From the NCBI RefSeq assembly GCF_040939455.1, contig NC_134110.1, forward strand, positions 100,221,001 to 100,285,000: DNA of 64,000 nucleotides, read 5' to 3'. Made by a program: the position numbers and the translations under genes. Under the pieces are notes generated by a model. It saw only the letters and a list, made by a program, of their open reading frames with translations. It made no database searches and was not told the DNA's origin. Each line of letters begins with the position of its first letter. Position 1 is the first letter of the stretch. This DNA comes from Microcebus murinus. Its lineage: Eukaryota > Chordata > Mammalia > Primates > Cheirogaleidae. Below, in pieces: positions 40,488-52,520 of this stretch.

Positions 40488-40779
40488 ATTTATTTATTTA
40501 TTTATTTTTTTGAGACAGAGTCTCACTCTGTTGCCTGGGCTAGAGTGCTGTGACGTCAGCCTAGCTCACAGCAACCTCAAACTCCTCGGCTCAAGCGATC
40601 CTCCTGCCTCAGCCTCCCGAGTAGCTGGGACTACAGCCGCATGCCACCATGCCCCGCTAATTTTTTCTATTTTTAGTAGAGACGGGATCTCGTTCTTGCT
40701 CAGGCTGGTCCTCAAATGATCCTCTTGCTCTGGCCTCCCAGAGTGCTAGGATTATAGGCGTGAGCCACCGCACAATGGC
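40488..40779 (-). mobile_element. Alu, antisense
   Basis: GAGACAGAGTCTCACTCTGTTGCC start after (TTTA)n, GTGACGTCAGCCTAGCTCAC inside, end GTGAGCCACCGCAC. The linker insert is partly lost. Confidence 0.93.
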
Positions 40780-41089
40780 TGTGATAATTCTTTCTAAAAA
40801 GGTTGAGGAACACTGTTCTGGATAGAGACCACCCAAACAAAGCTTTGCATGTACTTCCTGAGGGGGTGTCCTGAACTTGGCCCAGGGAGAGACTACAGTT
40901 CCCTTTTTGAGGGGTAGTTTTGGCCTAACAACAATGAATTCTGGGAGGAAACCTCAAGAGTATTTTTCTGTCTTCTCAGTAAAGAAGTATTCTCTTGGTA
41001 AAAATTTTGGGTTCCAGAAGCATCTAGTTATCTAACTAGTCACCTGTCCACACTGAGCTCTCTTGCAGATGTGACATTAAGATCGTGGA

Positions 41090-41290
41090 GTTGGGAACCT
41101 GGGCTTCAAGGTCAGACGTACCTGGTAGAAATCCAGGCACTCTCTTCACTCTGTGGCTTTCAGCAGGTTCTTAAATTTTCTAAGTTTCATTTGCATCTGT
41201 ACCATTGAAGTGAAACCTACCCGGTAGATTTGCTATTAGGATGAAACATGAATTGAGTGTGAGGGATGTAACACAGTGTCTGGCATTGTA
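41090..41290 (+). repeat. MIR SINE
   Basis: CTGGGCTTCAAGGTCAGACG, CTCTGTGGCTTTCAGCAGGTTCTTAAATTTTCTAAG and GTAACACAGTGTCTGGCA fit sense MIR. Confidence 0.65.
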
Positions 41291-42619
41291 GTTAGTGTTC
41301 AATTCGTGGTGGGGGAAATGGTGGTGGTGAATATCTAGCTTCTATTTACCCACCTATCTATCATCATCATCTTAGTAAAATAACTTAGGGTGCAAAACAA
41401 CAAAACAATCTTCTGAGTCAGATTCTTTTCTTACCAGACTGGACAATTTTATGTATTGATAACTCTCACAGAAGTCAGCCTTTCCAAGCTGCTGGAGCAA
41501 TAGGAAGTGGGAGTCCCCAGGGACAGCTGGCCTGGGTTTGATGTGTTTATGTGACAGCTCTGTCTGCAGTGCTGACCTCCAGGGGCTGTGGGGCAGGAAG
41601 AAGGTAGTCCATGAAGGAAAATCTCACCCTAGATTCAATTAGCCAAAGAAGTGTCTGATTTCTCCCTGCTGTTGCAAAATAAAGCCAGATTGACTTTAGC
41701 CAAAGTAAATATACCACCCCTCCCCCAAAAGCATTAAAGTTAAAAAAAAAAAGAACAATACATATAGACCAGAGAAAACTAGAGAATGAACTAATTTTAT
41801 AAGAAGAGAATTGTGGTATTTATGACCTCAAAAGCAAGTCACATCTGAGAGCTTTTATTTTGCTCCCATATACATTGTTTATTCAACATGGCTAATGCTG
41901 TTGTTCCAAATCTTGTCTTGGCAAATACTAATTATTATTATTTGGAACCTGAGTTCCTTAAAGCATGCTGGCACAGAAAAGAAAGCCAAAATAAACTAGG
42001 CTTGTTGCAAGGCTGTTATTATTTCAGAGAATCATTTTTAAAAATGCATTCAGATTTGTGTAAATGCAGAGCTTGGGTAAGTGTGATAAAAGCCTTACTA
42101 ACAAGTTCCCAGGATGCTTTTCATAATGAGCCAGTCATCAAAATCCATGACCGAGAATGAGAGACAGACGTGTCCTTGCTGCCCGTGTGGGGCCCCGTGC
42201 ACGCCGCAGCACCCACCTGTGCGGCCAGTCGGCAGCTTGGGAGAGGGTCTAGCACGGGCCGCTGGCTGCCACTGTCAACTGCAGTTTCAGGCGTGTTGGG
42301 ATTGCAGCCAGCTTCAGCTTTTCCAGTTCCTGGCCCAGTCTGTATGTGATTATTGGAACGTTCGCTGAATATCCAAGAACTAAGAATTTTAAAAGGCTGA
42401 ACCACTGTCGAGTGTCGTGAGGAGGCTGGGACAGTGTGGTTCCTGCAACCAACTCCGGTCCGTTTGAACCAGGCACTGTTGCTCTCTCTCTAAAAGCCCA
42501 GCCGTCGGCTCTACTTTGTTGCACTGACACATGCTCGGCCTGATCATCACTCTTCGCTTTCCCCAGTTTTACTGGCTCTTTCTAATAGGTCTTGAGGAAC
42601 TTGAATTACCACAGACAAA

Positions 42620-43260
42620 GGGAAACAGAGGCATGGCTCCTGGCGCCCAGTCTCCGCCACAGTAGCCACACTGCGTCGTCACCGTTTCAGCAGTGCCCAT
42701 TCTAGAATGCGCTACCTGCGAACGTTCTGCCACGCCGCTGTCTCTGGGCTGCAGGGTCTCCCTAGGCAAAGTCACTCCCACAGAGATGCTCCACCCTCAC
42801 CGGGGCTCTCCCCGCTGCCCACCGTGGTGACTTGCTACAGGGGCTGTTTCGAGTATTTCCCAGAGCCGGGTCAGGCTCGTGCATCTCCTGCGTGCCCAGA
42901 GCTTGTGGGAGTTGGGGAAAGGCGGGCACAGCGTCAGTGCTGTCCAGTCATGCCCCGGCCTTTTCCCGCGGTCACAGCCCGGTTTGCCCTGTATTCAGTG
43001 CTGGGGCACAGGAATGCGCGTTGCTACACCTGCCCTGGGCGCACATTGCCCAGTGATCACAGACGGGTACCGGGTGAGGAGCGGGGAGCCCCGGGACACG
43101 CTCGGGCAGGAGCCGGGCCCAGGCACGGCTCCTCCGAGAAGAGGCATCTCGCTGAGACCCGCAGACTGAGTATGTCTGCAACAGGCAGCGAGCACGCCTC
43201 CCCATCGGAGGCAGGAGGTTGGAGGCCAGGAGGCCGGAAGAGGGGCCCGAGCTAGGGCAG
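42620..43260. other. CpG-rich, G/C-rich intronic stretch
   Basis: Repeated CG dinucleotides (CACTGCGTCGTCACCG, CTGCGAACGTTCTGCCACGCCG, CATGCCCCGGCC, GACACGCTCGGGCAGG) over about 600 bp. Several overlapping frames of 60-180 codons are open, as expected of GC-rich DNA. I recognise none of them. It may be a second CpG-island-like patch. Confidence 0.35.
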
Positions 43261-43638
43261 CGTCTCTTGTTTCCCCTCAGAAGTGAAAAACTGGGCTGAC
43301 TAGACTTGGAGGCTGATGTGGAACACACCGACTATTTTACAAAAGATTTCTTTAACCACAAAAATCTCATCTGCCAAATTCTTGCAGCACTGTGCTAACA
43401 ACAATTAATAGTATTCCGGTCATATTAAAACCCCAGCACAGTTTCCAGAGAATTTGCTTTGGCTCTGAGCAGAGGTTTGCTGACAAGTTTCCAACAAATA
43501 CAAGAGAGATTAGAAAAGGTATGAGGTGTGGCTTTGGCCCAGAAGGTGTTTGTTGTCTGTTGGCCTGATAACACTGAATACGTTAAACAGCATAAAAATA
43601 ACGACAAAGCTGTGATCAGCAGCTGCAAATGGTTTTTG

Positions 43639-43969
43639 TAAAAATCGACCATCCTGGCCGGCATGGTGGCTCACACCTGTAATCCTAGCACTCTGGGAGG
43701 CCAAGGTGGGCGGATAGCTCGAAACCAGCCTGAGCAAGAGTGAGACTCCGTCTCTACTATAAACAGAAAGAAATTAATTGGCCAACTAATATATATATAC
43801 AAAAAATTAGCCGGGCATGGTGGCGCGTGCCTGTCGTCCCAGCTACTCAGGAGGATTGCTTGAGCCCAGGAGTTTGAGGTTGCTGTGAGCTAGGCTGATG
43901 CCATGGCACTCATTCTAGCCTGGGCAACAGAGCGAGACTCTGTCTCAAAAGAAAAAATCAACCGTCCAC
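43639..43969 (+). mobile_element. Lemur-type Alu, sense
   Basis: Body about 43655-43953 with linker AATTAATTGGCCAACTAATA and right end GCTAGGCTGATGCCATGGC. Imperfect flanking duplication, AAAAATCGACCATCC against AAAAATCAACCGTCC. Confidence 0.95.
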
Positions 43970-44249
43970 TGCTAGCAGTGTTCAGTGAGGACTGGTGGGC
44001 AGAAGGTGAGCTAAGGACTGCAGAAGGGAGGGATGGGAGGGCCAGTACCGAGCTAGGCCTTTGCTGACACTGGCACGGCATCCTACTGCGTGATCATCAG
44101 GGGTGCTGTTGTGGCACCCGGGGAAGTCAGTCCCTCCGAGCTGAGCCACCTGGAATCCACGGTAGAAGCTGGCAGAATACATTTCATTTATTCTTGTGTG
44201 AAATAGTCCTAATTAGAGTTTTCTCTCTAACTTCTTACCAGATATAGCT

Positions 44250-44460
44250 ACTTTGTTTTCTTATTTTCCTTCTTTCTCTCCATCTTGTTTCTTCCTGCCT
44301 TCTCTCCCCATCCCTCTCTACCCTCTCCCCTTTCCCTCCTTCTCTCCCCCCCTTCCTTCTCTTTCTTTGTTCCTTCCTTTTTAAAATTTCCTTTCTTCCT
44401 TCCATCTTTCTTTCTTTTCTTCCCTCTCTTTCTCTTTCTTTTTCTTCCTCTCTTTAACTT
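44250..44460. repeat. Long pyrimidine tract (CT-rich, about 200 bp)
   Basis: Almost only C and T on the + strand from CTTATTTTCCTTCTTTC to CTTCCTCTCTTT, with few interruptions. Such mirror-like tracts can adopt triplex structures. No reading frame of meaning. Confidence 0.9.
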
Positions 44461-44496
44461 TACAATTTGGTGATGTCTTCCTTAAAAACCAGATTT

Positions 44497-44820
44497 TTCC
44501 AGCCTGGACAACATAGCAAGACCCTGTCTTTATAAAAATATTTAAAAATTAACCAGGCATGGTGCTTCACGCCTGTAGTCTCAGCTACTTTGGAGGCCTA
44601 GGCGGGAGGATTACTTGAGGTCAGGAGTTCAAGACCAGCCTGAGCAAGAGCAAGACCCCATCTCTACTAAAATAGAAAAAGTAGCCAAGCATGGTGGCGC
44701 TTGCCTGTAGTCCCAGCTAGTCAAGAGGCTGAGGCGGGAGGATCGTCGAGCCCAAGAGTTGGAGGCTGTGGTGAGTTGTTTTTACCACCGCCTCCAGCCT
44801 GGGGGACAGAGCAAGACCTA
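44497..44820 (+). mobile_element. Old Alu, sense, rearranged
   Basis: CCAGCCTGGACAACATAGCAAG, CCAGGCATGGTGCTTCACGCC, GACCAGCCTGAGCAAGAG, CCTGTAGTCCCAGCTAG. It begins part-way through a left arm. Confidence 0.85.
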
Positions 44821-45106
44821 ATTTTGGACCCATGTCATGTTTTCTGTTAAGCAATGAATAGTAGCTTTACCTCTCCTGTGTTATTGTTTTGTTTAAATCT
44901 TTGATTCTTTCCTGCCGTCATGCTTTGTTGTCAGAGCTGAGTCTTTCTGATCATCCTGAAGGGACTGTGTGAGAGAACTTGGAGAACCAGTTCCGTGGGC
45001 TGTTGATTAACCTGACAGAGAGGATGCTGCTGACCACAGACACAGCCTGTTCTTGACACCGCAGTAGTTTATTTGTAGTAGCATGTCGCTTTCTGCAGCT
45101 CTGTTG

Positions 45107-45466
45107 TCTTAGTTGGTTTGGGCTCTTATAACAAAATACCCTAGACTGAGTGGCCTAAACAACAGACATTTATTTCTCGTGGTTCTGGGAGGTAGAAGTC
45201 AAAGATCAAGGTGCCAGCAAATTTGGGGTGTTGTGAGGGCCTGTTTCCTGGCTCCTAGCCCACCGTCATCTCACTGCATCCTCACGTAGTGGCAGGCAGC
45301 TCTCTGGGGTCTCTTTCATAAGGAAGGGCATGGATCACGCTCGTGAGGGCTGCACCCTGGGGACTAACCCCTCCCAAAGGCCCCCCCTCCTGATGCCATC
45401 ACCTTGGCAGCTGGGATCTCAACATCTGAATTTTGGGAAGACACAGACACTAAATCCATGGCATCT
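45107..45466 (-). mobile_element. MLT1-like (MaLR) LTR, antisense
   Basis: TTAGTTGGTTTGGGCTCTTATAACAAAATACCC, GTGGCCTAAACAACAGACATTTATTTCTC, CAACATCTGAATTTTGGG. Ends about 340 bp before the LYN exon at 45803. LTR only. Confidence 0.8.
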
Positions 45467-45778
45467 GTTTTCTTATTTGAAAAACTGAAATAATGACATC
45501 TGTATATCTGCATGTGAGAATGTAGTGGAGTCTTAAAAAAGATTCTTCATACATTAGAAAATATTGAGACATGTTGCTATTTAAAAAAAAAAAAGGATTA
45601 TGACTATTGGAGATTGGGAGGTGGCAGTTATTTTAGAAAGGGCCCCGGTGATGATTGTCATTACCCACTGTCTTTAAAACCTGAATGATCAGAATAATAT
45701 ACATGAAAAGATCTCGGGAACTCATAAGGGTTTTGGTTTTCCTTGATGGCCCTCTACGATCGCCTACTGCAAATATGA

Positions 45779-45964
<186 letters not shown>

Positions 45965-46894
45965 TAATAACAGTCGTTAGGTATCTTCTTATGGTTTCAT
46001 TTTATTTCGTTTTTGTCTGTTTTTAACAAAACAATTATAGTGGTCATCATTAAAAAAAAAAAAACACTTATTTGCTACAACGTGGTACAACGTCCAAGAT
46101 ATCCCTTAATTATTTCTAAAATGTACTCTCTTTATTAACTCCACAGGATACATCTATGAGGTTTACAAATGCTATCATTTGTATTTCAATTAGACAAAGC
46201 AAAACAAAAATAGATTTTGCAAGATCAAGGTTCGTTGTTTATATCAGTAAAGTTTTCACTCAAACAGTGAAGTATACTTCCCTTAAATATAGAGAAAATA
46301 TTTGTGACGTTAATTCTGTGATCTTTATTCTGGCCTTTTAATTACAAATTGAAACATGGACATTATCACACATACAAAACTAACTGTAATGCTACAAAAA
46401 TACACTCCTTTATTTTCCCACATTCTGTATTATTTATGTGAACAAAAAATGCACAGAGGCATAAATGCCTGAGCCGTGGCGCACTGTCTGGAGGCCAAGC
46501 ACAGTCAAGACTCCGGCGGCCTTTCCCGCGGTAGGGTCACCCGTGGTGCTTACGACCTGAGGATTCCCATGACAATCGAGTGAATATTTTTGCCATGCTC
46601 ACTCTCTTCTGAAAGAACCAAGCACTTTCTTGACATTCCTAAGCATGGTTAAACAAGGATTGTTTTTCTTTTAATGATAAGTTTGTTATTTCTGGAAGAT
46701 GTGCGGAGGTGGTAAGCAGAATGCAAGCGTCATTTTGATCTGAGCACCTCTGGCCTCCATCACGACTAGAGTGGCTCTCCTCCTGCCTCAAGCCCGTGTT
46801 CCCCTCATCCTTTCCCTTGATGATTATCCTCAGCAAAAAGGCAGGCAAAGGAGAATAGTTTGAGGAAAAGAAGCTCAAAAAAATTAGCTAAAAT

Positions 46895-47085
46895 GTATTG
46901 AGCATTTACAGTGTATATAAATGGGGTTTCCACACATTATCTCATTTATCTTTATAACAACCCTACATGATAGGCATCAATGTTATCATTATTATTTCCA
47001 CCTTACAGGTGAGAAAACTGAGAGGTTCTATAGCTTTTCAAGGTCCCACAATAAGTGGTAGAGCTGAGATTCAAACTCAGGAGAT
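46895..47085 (-). repeat. MIR SINE, antisense
   Basis: TTATTTCCACCTTACAGGTGAGAAAACTGAG and GTGGTAGAGCTGAGATTCAAACTCAG are the antisense MIR core. Confidence 0.75.
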
Positions 47086-47299
47086 CTAGCCTCATAGTAT
47101 ATGAGTTAGAATTGATTCTGCTGGTTTTTATTAAATTTGACCAGCCTAGAGTCTCACAAAAATAATGCACACAGAGAGCATGGCTTAATGCAGACCGCAC
47201 AGTTCTGGATCAGACAGTACACCCGCTCCTGGCTTGTCTCAGGAAGACAGTAATGACACTTACCTTCATCAGTAAGTGCCATTCACTGGGACCTTCACT

Positions 47300-47500
47300 G
47301 CCAGGCTTCACTGCTATTTACACTGTGCCAGGCTCACGGATCAACCCACTTAATCCTCACAGCAAGCTGGGGAGGTTCGATTGTCTCCCCATTTTACACA
47401 TGGAAGCACCAGAACAGCACAAAGACAGTGAGAGACTTGCCAGGATCGCTCCCAAGCAGGAAACGGCAGAGCCAGGATTCAAACCCGGGCTGTGTGGTGC
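47300..47500 (-). repeat. MIR SINE, antisense
   Basis: CCACTTAATCCTCACAGCAAG, CCCCATTTTACACATGG and GCAGAGCCAGGATTCAAACCC are the antisense MIR core. Confidence 0.75.
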
Positions 47501-48363
47501 CAGCGTGGCCGGGCTCCCGACCACGGCTGCCTGCCTGCCCCGCACGCTGCTCTGGGTGGGTGGGGGTCGATGCAGGAGCGTGTGATCACATTGCCAGGCA
47601 CACAGTGGCCACCCCACGGGGCTGTCTGCATCCTCACTGTTCTTATCTGCATTTGCAATCTTGGTTGGGCACCACAAAAAATTCTCAAGCAAAGACACAG
47701 TAAGGGCAAATGTGTGTTTTAAAATGTGGTTGGTGGAAGCCTCCATCCTTTACTGGGTGCCTGAGCCCCTGCTTTCCTCAAGGGGCCCCTGCACAGTCCC
47801 TGCGCCAAGCCTGCCTGTCCCTGGGCCCTTGGTGTCACCAGCTCTTCATGAGAAAAGCAGTTTCATCACTAGCTCATGTCAGGCAGAGCGTCATTCCACC
47901 TCATCCTGAAAGTGGGATGTGTTTTGTCCTATCAGATGAAAGAATGGGACAGGCTTAAAGACATTTACCCATAAAAGTACACTGATCCAAAATGTTTACA
48001 TTCCCTGTAAACATAATATGGTTCATTAGAGAAAATTTGAACACTTTCGACATGGTGTAGAGGGGCAAATGCACATACTAAAAGTGAATTCCTTCACATT
48101 CTGTGTCATTTTTGTATGTCAAAGTTGTCTAGTTATAATATACCCAGGAGTGTGCTCAGGAAACTTCCTTCTAGAGAAGAATATGCAAAAGGGAAACAGG
48201 AGGGAAGCAAAGTTTTTTAGTATGGTATTTCGCACCATCTCCATTTTGTACTATATGTATGCGTTACCTACTCAAAGTAAATGTTTTAAACCAAAAATCA
48301 AAAGAGGAAGGTATAAGGGTCATACATCCATGACTTGATGCGTAAGTTTAGACTCCCAAGTAA

Positions 48364-48723
<360 letters not shown>

Positions 48724-49160
48724 TAATTCCACCGCTTACTTAATGCCTAGAACTTGCCCGGCCCAGTAGGTGCTGAGGTTGGGCTGGAGCAGCCCGGTAC
48801 CCTCCAAGGCACCTCAGGCAAGGAAACACACAGAGAGACAAGGGTTCCAAAGCTTTTAGTTCTGAAACAGCTTTTGCAATGAGTGCTCTGGAGTCTCCAC
48901 CTCTTTGGGAAATGATCACCTGTATTTATCAGTGAAAGGTTCTCCGCTCTCTAACATGCTGGCGTCAGTGAGGATGTGGTTCAGTGTTTCCAGATTCCTG
49001 ACACTAGAAGCCAAGAAGCCAGATTCTGCCCATCCCTCCCCTTTCCTAGGGTCTGTGCTAGTGTGGTTAAGACGAGGGATTTCCCCCAAAGTCTTCACAT
49101 TCTCGTTAATGTTTGACTCTTAACAAAATTTATGGATAAAGTAGATTTAAAATTAAATTT

Positions 49161-49202
49161 TTGGTCTTCAGTCCAATGCTCTGCCCCTGAGCTACACCCC
49201 CA
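49161..49202 (-). repeat. 5' half of a tRNA-like sequence
   Basis: In reverse complement: GGGGTGTAGCTCAGGGGCAG, then AGCATTGGACTGAAGACCAA. This has the tRNA D-arm (A box-like TAGCTCAGGGGCAGAGC) and an anticodon-arm-like segment CTGAAGA, then stops; the variable region and T-arm are missing. It is not a working tRNA gene. It may be a truncated tRNA retropseudogene or the head of a tRNA-derived SINE. Confidence 0.55.
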
Positions 49203-50365
49203 CCCTAAAACCAAACTTTTAACGTTTAAACCCTTCCTTTATTCAAAACATACCTGAGTGTGCCAGGCACTCTGGAGGCACTGCGCACGCGGTGGTCTCT
49301 GTCCCTGCCCTCCAGAGCGCACACCCTAGCAGGGAGAGGCTGGTGGCCATCAGTGGGTGACCAGGCGGCGGGCGTGCAGTGGAGCCGCATGCGTGGTTAG
49401 GGATTGGCCTGCGCTCACAGAAGGGGTAGGGGGACAGCTTGTTACATCCAGTGGCCCCAGCAACAGCAGCGACTCAGAGATGTGAGGGAGGGATCTTGGG
49501 GCCCCCTGGGGATAACTGTCCCTACAGGGGAGCAGCCAGTGCAGGGGCCTGGCCAATGGGAGCGGAGGCCAGCGTGGTTTGCGCCTCTATGAGACTTTGT
49601 GGAATGAATGAATCAATGACCCCCTAAGCCATCATTACTCTCTAGTAGTCTCCATGCTATGGACTGGAAAGCAAGAGGCCATCGAGTTGGGGCTCGGGGA
49701 GAGCCTTAGTGGCCATATGAGAGTGTCCGTCCTACTCTGCTGGGATGGAATCAGGGAAGGCACAGCCACGTTGCCACGTGCTCCGACCACTCCCGCTGCT
49801 GTGCGGGGATGAGCCACTGAGAAGCCGGGGCAGGGGCCAGCTGGGAGCTGACAAACTTCCGGGGGTGCCCGCACGGTGGGCAGCTGTGCCAGGGAATCCC
49901 TCTCGTGCCAGTGTTAAATATTCCAGCTGACCCCGGCCCTAGATGCCGAAGTTACTGCTGCAAAATAGGAAAGGTATTTCCAATCGGCCCAGACGTCTCA
50001 GGAGGTATATGTCTGTATCTGTGTCTGTGCCTACATCTGCTTCTGGAATCTGTCTGTGAGAGAGAAAGCTTATATATTCAGATTATACATGTGATCTGAC
50101 ACCTGATAAAATAAACTTCTAACCTCATAAATCATGTGTACTGCTGTGGCGTGCTACTTGTGATTTGTAACCACAGCCCCAGAGGCCCAGAGAAGGCGAC
50201 TGGGCCCCTCGCTGGTGGCACGGCTGCTCTGAGCCTCACTTCCCTGTGCCACCCAGGAGCTCGCCCTCACCACTGTGCCCAACGCCCAGGAGGTGGAAAT
50301 ATTTGATATTTGGGGTGAAAAATCATAAAAAATATATAAACAAACCAGTAGAAAAATGGTGAGAA

Positions 50366-50412
50366 TCACACATACACATATATGTATACATATAATATAC
50401 ATGTATGTGTAT
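50366..50412. repeat. (CA/TA)n microsatellite
   Basis: Alternating purine-pyrimidine ACACATACACATATATGTAT and on. Confidence 0.85.
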
Positions 50413-50999
50413 ATATGGTAGAAGCAACCAGAAACCATTGACTGGTCTGTCCTTCGATGGCTTGTCCCTTGTAAGAATTGACCTCTGGGCTTTCCGGATT
50501 GATGGGTTTTCTAGTCACAAGAGTTGTATGTTACAAGAGCCTCTAGCATCAGGAATTATGAGCAGAATCAAGCAATCCTGTTTACTTGAACATCAGAGGG
50601 TGTGATCCACAGAAAGCGTAGAGATTGGTGAACGTTGCCAAAGGATGCCGTTTTCCACCACAGATACAAAACTGCTCATGGAAGGGACGCCATCAATAAT
50701 TGAATTATCTGAGAATACTTTACCCGGTAAAGTGCTGGATAGGTTTTTCTTTTTTTTAAAGCACTTTAAAGCCATATGCCTACCTCTGCAAAATAAAAAA
50801 GGGAATAAAATAAAGGAGAAATACAAAAAAGAAATAAGAAAGCTATATATAAAGTGAACATGTATTTTTAGAGAAAAAAAGTGCTAAGAGGGATAATATA
50901 CCAAATGTTATTGTCCTTGAGTAAAGAGATGATAGGTTATATTAATTTTAGGCTATATAACAGGTTACATTAATTTTCTTCTTGATACATATCTGGTTT

Positions 51000-51960
51000 G
51001 TAATTTTTTACAATGATATTTTTATTAAATATTCTTATCCAAGTAACATATGCACATTAGAAAGTCATGTAGTACTAAAAAACTTCTAATGAAAAATTGC
51101 CACATGGGTCCTACTGGGCCACTGAGGCTCCTCAGAGAAATCTCCTTGCGGGAATTTTGGTTATTTATTTTAGTACTTGCTGCTCATAGTTCTCAATATT
51201 ATACTTTTATCTCTTGAATAAAGTTTTTTTTTCCATTATACTCATTTTTTTTTTTTTTGAAAAAGAGTCTCGCTTTGTTGCCCAGGCTAGAGTGAGTGCC
51301 GTGGCGTCAGCCTAGCTCACAGCAACCTCAAACTCCTGGCTCAAGCAATCCTCCTGCCTCAGCCTCCCGAGTAGCTGGGACTACAGGCATGCGCCACCAT
51401 GCCCGGCTAATTTTTTCTATATATATTAGTTGGCCAATTAATTTCTTTCTATTTATAGTAGAGACGGGGTCTCGCTCTTGCTCAGGCTGGTTTTGAACTC
51501 CTGACCTCAAGCAATCCGCCCGCCTCGGCCTCCCAGAGTGCTAGGATTACAGGCGTGAGCCACCGCGCCCGGCCCAGTTTACTCATTCTTAAGTAAGAAT
51601 ATGGTGACATGGTTTTAAATTCAAGCAACACAAAGAGGTGTGAGGTGAAAGGCAGCCCTCTCTGTCCTTGGCCATACAGTTCCTGCCCCACATCGACCAC
51701 TGTGATCAGTTTCTACCCCAGAGACCTCCTGCACTTGAAATCAGACGGTTTTGTCCTTTTGCGTCTGGCTTATTTCACTCAGCACAATGTCCCCAAGGCC
51801 CATCCTGGTGTGGCCTGTGTCAGAGTGTCTCACTTCCTTGCCTTCAGTCTTTCTCCTCACCCCGGTCTTCCGCCCACACGCGCCCCATCTCCACTGGGCC
51901 TGGTGTGCCGAGCACAGTGCGTCTCTGCTCAGTTCTCCAGCATTAGCCGTGGCACTACTG
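51000..51960 (-). mobile_element. Antisense old L1 split by an Alu
   Basis: TATTAAATATTCTTATCCAAGTAACATATGCACATTAG before the Alu and TCTGGCTTATTTCACTCAGCACAATGTC after it. Decayed. Confidence 0.6.
51251..51574 (-). mobile_element. Lemur-type Alu, antisense
   Basis: GTGAGTGCCGTGGCGTCAGCC, linker ATTAGTTGGCCAATTAATTTC and end CACCGCGCCCGGCC are all intact. Confidence 0.96.
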
Positions 51961-52205
51961 GGCGGGCCCTGGGTGCCACCCTCTCTGGGGCCACTGGCCT
52001 CACCCTCCCTCTCAGTGTGCCAGCCTCCCAGCAAGAGCCATCGCACCTGCTGTCCCTCTGGGGGCACTGTGGTTACACTTCTGTCTCAGAAGCGGCTCAG
52101 ACCACTTCTGCCTCTGGCTGCCAGAGGCCCTTAGTTTCATCAGAGACGGGATTTAAGTTTCTATTTCTTGTTCTCTTTTTTTGTTACAGTAAAAAAAAAA
52201 AAATA

Positions 52206-52520
52206 GGCTGGGCTTGGTGGCCCTGTAATTCCAGCACTCTGGGAGGCCGAGGCGGGCAGATCAATTGAGCTCAGGACTTTGAGACCAGTCTGAGCAAGAG
52301 CGAGACCCTGTCTCTACTAAAAAAATAGAAAGAAATTAGCTAGACAACTATATATATATATAGCTGAGCATGGTGGTGCATGCCTGTAGTCCTAGCTACT
52401 CAGGAGGCTGAGGCAGGAGGATCACCTGAGCCCAGGAGTTTGAGGTTGCTATGAACTAGGCTGACGCCCAGGCACTCAAGCCCGGGCAACAGAGTGAGAC
52501 TCTGTCTCAAAAAAAAATAA
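52206..52520 (+). mobile_element. Lemur-type Alu, sense
   Basis: GGCTGGGCTTGGTGG start after an A-run, diverged linker AGCTAGACAACTATATATATA, right end GCTGACGCCCAGGCACTC, then an A-rich tail. Confidence 0.92.

Noticed and set aside
42707..43255. 182-codon + strand frame in the CpG-rich patch
   Set aside because: Other frames over the same DNA are also open on both strands; no domain is recognised. Kept only as a CpG patch.
49161..49202. Working tRNA gene
   Set aside because: The T-arm, variable region and acceptor 3' half are missing, and the anticodon stem does not pair fully.
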